From Tiliqua scincoides (lineage: Eukaryota; Chordata; Lepidosauria; Squamata; Scincidae), in the NCBI RefSeq assembly GCF_035046505.1, contig NC_089822.1, positions 102,866,659 to 102,930,658 on the forward strand: DNA of 64,000 nt, written 5' to 3'. This document shows positions 47,471 to 64,000 of the stretch, piece after piece. Each line of letters starts with the position of its first letter. The stretch's first letter is position 1. Position numbers and translations under genes: made by a program. Under the pieces are notes generated by a model that worked only from the letters and a program-made list of their open reading frames with translations, did no database searches and was not told the DNA's origin.

Positions 47471-48104
47471 TACACTGAAACCAGTAGGCAAATACTCCAT
47501 ATTTTCCCTTGGTGCCAATGGTCTATGTGTTTCTGTACTAGATAATGGTCTGAAGACTCCTGCTACAATTCTATTCTTAAACTAAACAGGTAAACTGGAT
47601 GACACTGCCTGGGAATCATATGGTAGGTGCTCTGAGAAGAAGAGAAGCAGTGATGTTAAATAAAGGCAATAATTTTAAGATGGAAGCACATCTTCTCCCC
47701 CCACCCCATGCTTACCATCTCCACTGCTCAAGCACAAAGTCCGCACCTATAGCACATTCTTTGTTAAGAAGAAATGGAGGTAGGTACATGTGCTAAAACA
47801 TACATTTGACAAGGACATTTTTTTTTTTAAGAATCCCTCATGGGAGGGCATTGATCCCTGGAAAGGACATAGCTTTGTTGGTGTTTTATTTATTTGGGCT
47901 AAGTATCCAATAATGAGGCATGTCCAGGTGAAAAAATATCTGTATCCCCCAATCCCTACAGCCAAAGAGTTTCTGTTATAATTCTGCTGTTCCAACAACG
48001 GGCTGTTGGTACTGCAATGCACATCAACTTCAGAGGGCGGTTATAACAAGAGATTGAAGAGCAGACATTCCATACTTTTTATGGCATACAGCATTCATTC
48101 ATTC

Positions 48105-48520
48105 ATGCATGACATTTTTATCTCACTCTTCTTCCCAGAAGCTTAGACTAGCGTATGTTGATTGTCCCTGCCCTCTACCACCACCAGACCATTTTGTCCT
48201 CTCAACAATCCTGTGAGTTGGATTTTTAAATTTTTTTAAAAAAATTTTAATTTTTGTGAACGAACAAAAAAAATTGAAGAACACAATACAATTACAAATA
48301 AAACACTACAGAAACCAAGATCTAGCTTTCAAAACACTTGCAAAGAAAAGCAAAGATATATCTTTAAATAAATGTAAGCAAGATATTTAAGCAATCTTTA
48401 GCATTACGTGTTTTCACACACTATACAAGTATTTATCAAGGAGATACATTAGGTTTATCAAGAGTAACTGGCCCAAGGTCACCTACTGAACTTCATGACT
48501 GAATGGAAATTTGAGCCCAG
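48105..48520 (-). mobile_element. SINE interrupted by an AT-rich insertion
   Basis: SINE phrases TCCTGTGAGTTGGATTT (to about 48222) and GGCCCAAGGTCACCTACTG (from about 48455) are parted by about 230 bp of AT-rich sequence that begins with the near-palindrome TTTTTTTAAAAAAATTTTAA. The insert is unassigned. Confidence 0.55.
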
Positions 48521-49151
48521 ATATACCCACTGGGAGCCAAACTTTGCTGAAAAGTGGATATAAATATATAAACATTTGGGTTACATCAAGCTTTATCTAG
48601 AGGTGCATTGCAGTCTCTGTAGTACTGCCATACATGATCTTTTACAGATGCACAGTGTCCCCCCCCCCCCCATACACATAGCAGGGTAAAAATAAATGGA
48701 TTCTTCTTTGTTTTCCTACAAAATTGTTCACAAGGGAGTCCTTAAATCTCCATTGTCTTCATCCCAGGGGCATGGAAACTGTTGTCTCCTCCCCAAGCCT
48801 TCCAGAGTAGCACACTTTAGAGATTAGATCAGTGTCAGTGATTTCACAGGCTCAAGGTCAGATCATCCAGTTTGCCTCTCAGAGCAAGGGCGGTGCTGGA
48901 TTTTATGTTATTGCCTATGTAGAAAAATTACACTTAACATAGAAAATGTGATTGCTCATATGAACTTCTAGTGTGAAGACAAATGTGAACAGGCAGTTTT
49001 ATTAGGAATGTACAGAACCCTCCTGATAAATTTAGTTAGAATCTTCCAAAGTCTTTTGGCATCTCTCAAAATTCCCCAGATGTTTTGGCGACAACTCTCC
49101 TTTTAACATGCATCCACACAAATAGCAAAGGCAGAGGCTAGCACTACCATG

Positions 49152-49597
49152 GTAGTGGCTCTCAAATATTTTTGCACCTTCACGACCCACTTTTTAGAAT
49201 GTCTGTTGGGACCCACCAGAAGTGATGTCATAGCTGGAAGTGACATCATCAAGCAGGAAAAATTTTAACACTCCCCCATACAACCAAATCAAATCAATTA
49301 AGTAACCTCTGAACCCTCCCAAGCAGTTGTTTAAAAAAATGCCCCAAACATCCCAAAGGCTGCAATCCTATTCACACTTACCCGGAAGTAAGCCCATTGA
49401 CTATCATTGTTTAAAGCATATAGTAGCCTGTTAAAAATACAGATCTGTAACATTTCCTCCAGTGCAGCCACATTCTATGGTAGCATCAAGTCTAATATAT
49501 TAAAAATAAAATGCACATTGAAATGAATGGGGACCCACCTGAAATTGACTTGCGACGCACTTAGTGGGTCCCGACTCACAGTTTGAGAAACACTATA
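49152..49597. mobile_element. hAT-type element with MITE family B fragment inside
   Basis: Left TAGTGGCTCTCAAATATTT with CACGACCCACTTTTTAGAAT, right GGGTCCCGACTCACAGTTTG then AGAAACACTA; inverse ends and the phrase GACCCAC on both sides are typical. At 49358-49415 an antisense family B piece (GGCTGCAATCCTATTCACAC) is embedded. Confidence 0.7.
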
Positions 49598-51187
49598 CTG
49601 TGGGGGAAAAAACTGGCAGATTTTGACAGCCATTAAATTAAGGGCAGCATGGCAGAGACAGACATGAAGCCCTCAATGGCAGGTGACCTTTCAAATCTTC
49701 GCACTTTGGCTTTGATTGCTGAATACAGGACCAAGCTATACGCACTAGCTTGTGAGCACTCCAATAAGTATTTGCAAACTTCATGAGAACTTACTCTTAG
49801 TGGCTATGCTTTCTCATAGAACAGCTTTTTCAGTAAGCGTATGGAGGGAGGTATACCTGCCATATGTCAAATTCTGGAGCACCACTGATGAAGACCATTT
49901 GGCCAAAATCCATCTGGCACAGATGAATTGCAGTTGGTTCACCTGGCCTTCAGCAGGAATTGCCCATTGGGATTATGTATAACTTTGTCGCTTATACTTT
50001 TACTGATTATTTGCTAGTATCAGCCTTCTGAATGCATTTATTCACATCCCAGAGGTAATTATTATGTTACTCTTTTTGCACAATGTGCATTTTTATTGGC
50101 AGAATGATTTACTAAATTTCTGTTTATTTTCACTCTGTATAATGTGGGCCCAAGGGATATTTCTATTTTGTTCTGTACTCAGCCTCTTCCATGACACTTG
50201 AGTGGACACCTATTCATTCCCCTTTAGGTGGGAAGTGGACTTTGCTTAAGTCACCTCTCTTGCTGCATTGGTCTTTTTCCAACAGCTGAAAACCTTGATC
50301 TACACAAGTTGTCACTCGCCAAGCTGACCAGTCACTGTATGGGAGCCCACCAAGGGCTTGATACATGGTACAGAGTAGCAAAATCAAAAATAGTTTTGCT
50401 ACTTTGCTAAAAAATGGTGGAGGGTAGGCCATTGTGACAAATAGTATGCTGGCCCAGGTGATCCTTGGGCTGAAGCAGTTGGGCTTGCCTTGGGTTCGTG
50501 CCACAACGCTCACACTGGTAGCAACGACAGCATCAGTTCTCTGGTGGTAATGTCCCATTGTGAGAAATGTAATCCTTTTCTCACAGGCAACAGTCCGGTT
50601 CAGGGAAAAGGAAACTGGACCCACAATTTCAGTAACACAGATGAGGCATGTGGTGAAAATCCCTGATTTCCTCCTATTTTTGGTCAACTTTTCTCCTGTT
50701 TTGGACCTTTTTATTACCTCAGAGTTTCCTGCAATGCCTCAGCATTCTGAAGGAGTTGCTGAGTCATTCAAAGGCGGTAGCCATCTTTGCTTTATTGTCT
50801 TGCTGTTTATTGTTTGGGGATATTCTTCTTTCCCGACTAACTGGTAAACAAAGACCCTGGTTTGGAGCCAACTCATTGGACCGTGAAGCTCTCTTGATTT
50901 TCTGACACAGGAAATTCAGGTGGTTCAGGTGTCCCCAAATACCCATCCAAAGGTGAAAACAGGTTAAAAGGCAGCGTCAAACGCACACCTTTGCACATTT
51001 GCCCAGGTCCAATACAAGATGCATTGGATGCGTCTCCATCTTGCTAAAAGTTGCTGACCCAGAGCCTGAAGTCCCATTAGTAAGTTAAAAAAAAAAGAGC
51101 AAATAAAAACAAATGAGCAAGAACCTGGAGCAGTATGGCAGCCTTCCCCCCCCCCCACTTTCCCTTTATTGAATGCTTATTGAGAAA

Positions 51188-51277
51188 GACCACAATCCTA
51201 TGCATGTTAACTCAGAAGTAAGTTCCATTGAGTTCAGTGGGTTTACTCCCAAGTAAGCATGCTTAGGATTTCAACCC
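51188..51277. mobile_element. MITE family B copy
   Basis: CACAATCCTATGCATGTTAA, CTCAGAAGTAAGTTCC, GTTTACTCCCAAGTAAGCAT and GCTTAGGATTTCAACC; near-complete copy. Confidence 0.75.
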
Positions 51278-51689
51278 CCAAAAATGCTTATTATGATTGC
51301 ATTTTCCCCTCCGTTGCTTTGGTATATTGCAACCTGTTCATAAACTTCTTGTACTTTTACTGTTTTATCTGCCAGGTCTCAGTTCACCCAGGTGTGAACG
51401 GGCTGTCACAACTCCCAGACTGCTTACATTTTGCTGCTGTTTGTTGTTAAGGGGAAAACCTTAATTCCCTGGATTTTGGTAATCCCTGTTAACCTGGGAG
51501 GGAGATTTTCCCAAAGTGGCTCCTTCTGTCTGAGCTCATGCAGAAGGTCCCATGTTCATCCCTGGCATCTTTGGGTAGAGTCGAAACCCTTTCTCTCTCT
51601 GAAACCTTGGAGAGCCGCTTCCAACCAGTGTTTCCAGACTGAACGAAGATCTGACTTAAGAGCCAGGATGGTGGAGTAATTCAGGAGTT

Positions 51690-51830
51690 AGATCCAGGGC
51701 CAGTCACTCTCTTGCAGCCTCACCTACCTCACAGGGTTGTTGTGAGCACAAAAGGGTGGAAGGAACCATGTACACTGCCCTGAGCTCCTTAGAGAAAAGG
51801 TGGAATATTACTAATACTACTGCTATTACT
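51690..51830 (+). mobile_element. SINE (CORE/MIR-like), sense copy
   Basis: GGGCCAGTCACTCTCTTGCA, GCCTCACCTACCTCACAGGG, TTGTTGTGAGCACAAAAGGG and TGCCCTGAGCTCCTTAGAGA are in sense order, followed by a TAC/TAA-rich simple tail into which the next element is inserted. Confidence 0.7.
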
Positions 51831-51837
51831 GCTACTA

Positions 51838-52513
51838 CCGTGTTTCCCCGATAATAAGACCTATCCCGAAAATAAGCCCTCCCCTTACTGTGTAAGATTC
51901 CTCTAAAATAAGCCCTCCCCCGAAAATAAGCCCTATTGAGATTGCTACTGTAGTGAAGGTGATCCCCTGCGCTACACGCTACATTACGGTACCCTCTGTA
52001 TGCACCGTCCCCCCCCCCCGGGTGAAACACACGCCGCGCTCCGAGCTGCATCCAATCAGAGCTGCAGCAGTGAGCGCGTCATCCTGTTCTTCCCCAGTGA
52101 TTTGCTTGCTGGCGCCATTGAGAGCAGTGCCGCGGAGGAGAGCTGAGGCAGGACAACATAAAAACCCGGTATGTAAGCGGGAGTGAGGGGGCATGATGGA
52201 GGATAAAAGAAGAACTCAGGAGGCATGATGGAGGATAAAAGGGGCATGATGGAGGATAAAAGAAGAACTCAGGAGGCATGATGGAGGATAAAATAAGCAC
52301 TCAGGGGGCATGATGGAGGATAAAAGAAGAACTCAGGGGGCATGATGGAGGATAAAAGAAGAACTCAGGGGGCATGATTTGTTCACATTTACCTGTTTAT
52401 TAAAATTGCTGTCAATGTTCATTAAAATAAGCCCTCCCCTGAAAATAAGCCTTCTGGTGTTTTTCTGTCCAAAAATAATAATAAGACAGTGTCTTATTAT
52501 CGGGGAAACACGG
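51838..52513. mobile_element. 676-bp TIR element with TA target duplication
   Basis: Ends CCGTGTTTCCCCGATAATAA and its exact inverse TTATTATCGGGGAAACACGG; TA at 51836-51837 and 52514-52515. This fits a Tc1/mariner-type MITE by target site. AAAATAAGCCCTCCCC occurs repeatedly near both ends. The interior has a GC-rich core (about 51950-52180) and a minisatellite. Perfect ends suggest recent insertion. Confidence 0.85.
52186..52378. repeat. Minisatellite inside the TIR element
   Basis: About six copies of a roughly 32-bp unit built from GGGGGCATGATGGAGGATAA and AAGAAGAACTCA, some shortened. It probably varies in copy number. Confidence 0.92.
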
Positions 52514-53634
52514 TACTACTACTAATAATAATTTCACAAGTTTTTCACAGTTGGAAAATAGGTTCTTTTTAATGAGCCTGAAGGCAAAGTGTCACTGAGC
52601 ATATGTAGTGTTGTGTACTGTGCATGTAGAGTGGCTTTCCTCTGAGAGGTATATAGATGGAATGAATCTATGTTACATTTGCACCCTGCCATAGGGCTGC
52701 CAATTCTCCAAGACTGGTCTGGAGCTTCCAGGAATCCACATCAATCTCCAGGTGACTACTGAAAGCAACCCTGGAAATTTTGGACAGAGGCCTCCAGGAA
52801 TTTCCAACAGGCAAAGTTAGCAACTCTGCCCTGCCTGTCTAAAATGGAGTGGCTCCAGGAAAGCTGGGCTGCCTGAAAAGTTGCCAAGACTCCCATTGGG
52901 CTCAGCCTCAACATCTCCTTTCAATGCCAGAGATTCAACCCTGAAGAGATGGCCTCAGGATGTGCAAAGTGTGTTTCCCTCACCATTGCATCAATACAAT
53001 TGCATCCATAAGATACAAACTGGGGATTAGGGGAAAGCCTTCTTGATCAGAGAGTTTTGCTTCTAGGGGTGGCGGCCTGAAATGAGTTGGCGGATAGTCA
53101 CTGGGTGCCACTTTGGCTTGGTTGACTCACCAGCTCGGCAGCTGTAGGACCGATGTGTGTGCGTTCTCACCAAGCACGTCCTACAAAATTTGTATCTTCT
53201 TATGAAGGTGAGGAGCTGCTTGGACCAAAACAGTGCGTGTATTTGAGCTCTCAACACGAAGTCTTCAAAGCACACGCATGTGCACTACCCTACAAATTCA
53301 GCTCCCAGCTACCTCAGGTGGCTGATTATGCATATCAGTGTACTATGGCAGCACAAGATATGTAGCAGCAGTGATGGTTCAGCTTTGGCAGGAGGCAGAT
53401 ATTTTCGGCAGGTTCTTGCCAAAGGCATTGTGAATCTTTGCTTCTTCCCCACATCCTTCTGAAGCTTTGCATACAGTTCCATCCAATTTGACAGTGCAGT
53501 GCCTGATGATGAAAATAGCGGTGCTAGAGATCATCAGTTAGTGTACCAAAACCAATGTGATGACTTTCTGTCTCTCCTTGGACCATTCATTTGAGACTCA
53601 TTTTGCTTTTCAGGAAAGAAGGACTAATTCCACC

Positions 53635-64000
<10,366 letters not shown>

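Larger units (their letters stand above)
44782..53613 (+). other. ENO2 intron 1 (inferred)
   Basis: About 8.8 kb without a coding exon. Contents: pogo-like element 46782-47470 with a MITE inside, a SINE interrupted by AT-rich sequence at 48105-48520, hAT 49152-49597, MITE family B near 51190, a SINE at 51690-51830 and a TIR element with minisatellite at 51838-52513. The remaining stretches 45370-46780, 47475-48100, 49600-51180 and 52560-53610 show nothing I can name. Confidence 0.5.

Noticed and set aside
51950-52180. CpG-rich segment as the ENO2 promoter
   Set aside because: It lies inside a TIR element with perfect ends and so is transposon sequence; the donor at 44782 is a better first-exon candidate.

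Overview
The window is vertebrate nuclear DNA, most likely from a squamate reptile. The evidence is intron-split genes with reptile-like protein sequence, several young CR1 LINEs, a 5S-rRNA-derived SINE of the kind known from squamates, and many hAT, pogo-like and other short TIR elements. The species cannot be named from the sequence.

Four protein genes lie head to tail on the + strand in the order USP5 - TPI1 - LRRC23 - ENO2, the same order as human 12p13.31. (1) 3451-7030: the last five coding exons of USP5 (both UBA domains and the catalytic His segment); upstream exons lie before the window. (2) 13155-25170: complete TPI1, seven exons, 248 residues, under a TATA/CRE/GC-box promoter in a CpG-rich patch. 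(3) ~36.9-44.45 kb: complete LRRC23, a leucine-rich-repeat radial-spoke protein, with a promoter carrying CCAAT and X-box-like motifs. (4) ~44.5 kb to the window end: ENO2 (gamma enolase). Its coding exons, 53635-63211, encode residues 1-392; the last 42 or so residues of the family lie beyond the window. I found no SPSB2-like sequence in the TPI1-LRRC23 interval, where human has that gene.

Introns and spacers are filled with transposable elements. CR1 LINE copies lie at 5.1-6.2, 14.1-16.1, 19.2-19.9, 30.2-31.8 and 35.2-36.4 kb, with older ones at 38.2-38.8 and 43.4-43.6 kb; two still have long open RT frames and are about 97% alike at protein level. At 34.6-36.7 kb there is a nested stack: a small inverted-repeat element took one hAT in each arm at the same 8-bp site, a CR1 then landed in the second hAT, and a second CR1 landed in the first. 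A roughly 180-bp MITE family occurs seven times and a roughly 85-bp one about nine times. At 27.8-28.7 kb a LINE 3' end and a 5S-derived SINE share their 3' tail.

TPI1 and ENO2 are both glycolytic enzymes, USP5 recycles unanchored ubiquitin chains and LRRC23 serves motile cilia. They are linked by conserved position, not by shared function. I saw no tRNA gene, no CRISPR array and no clear retroviral copy.
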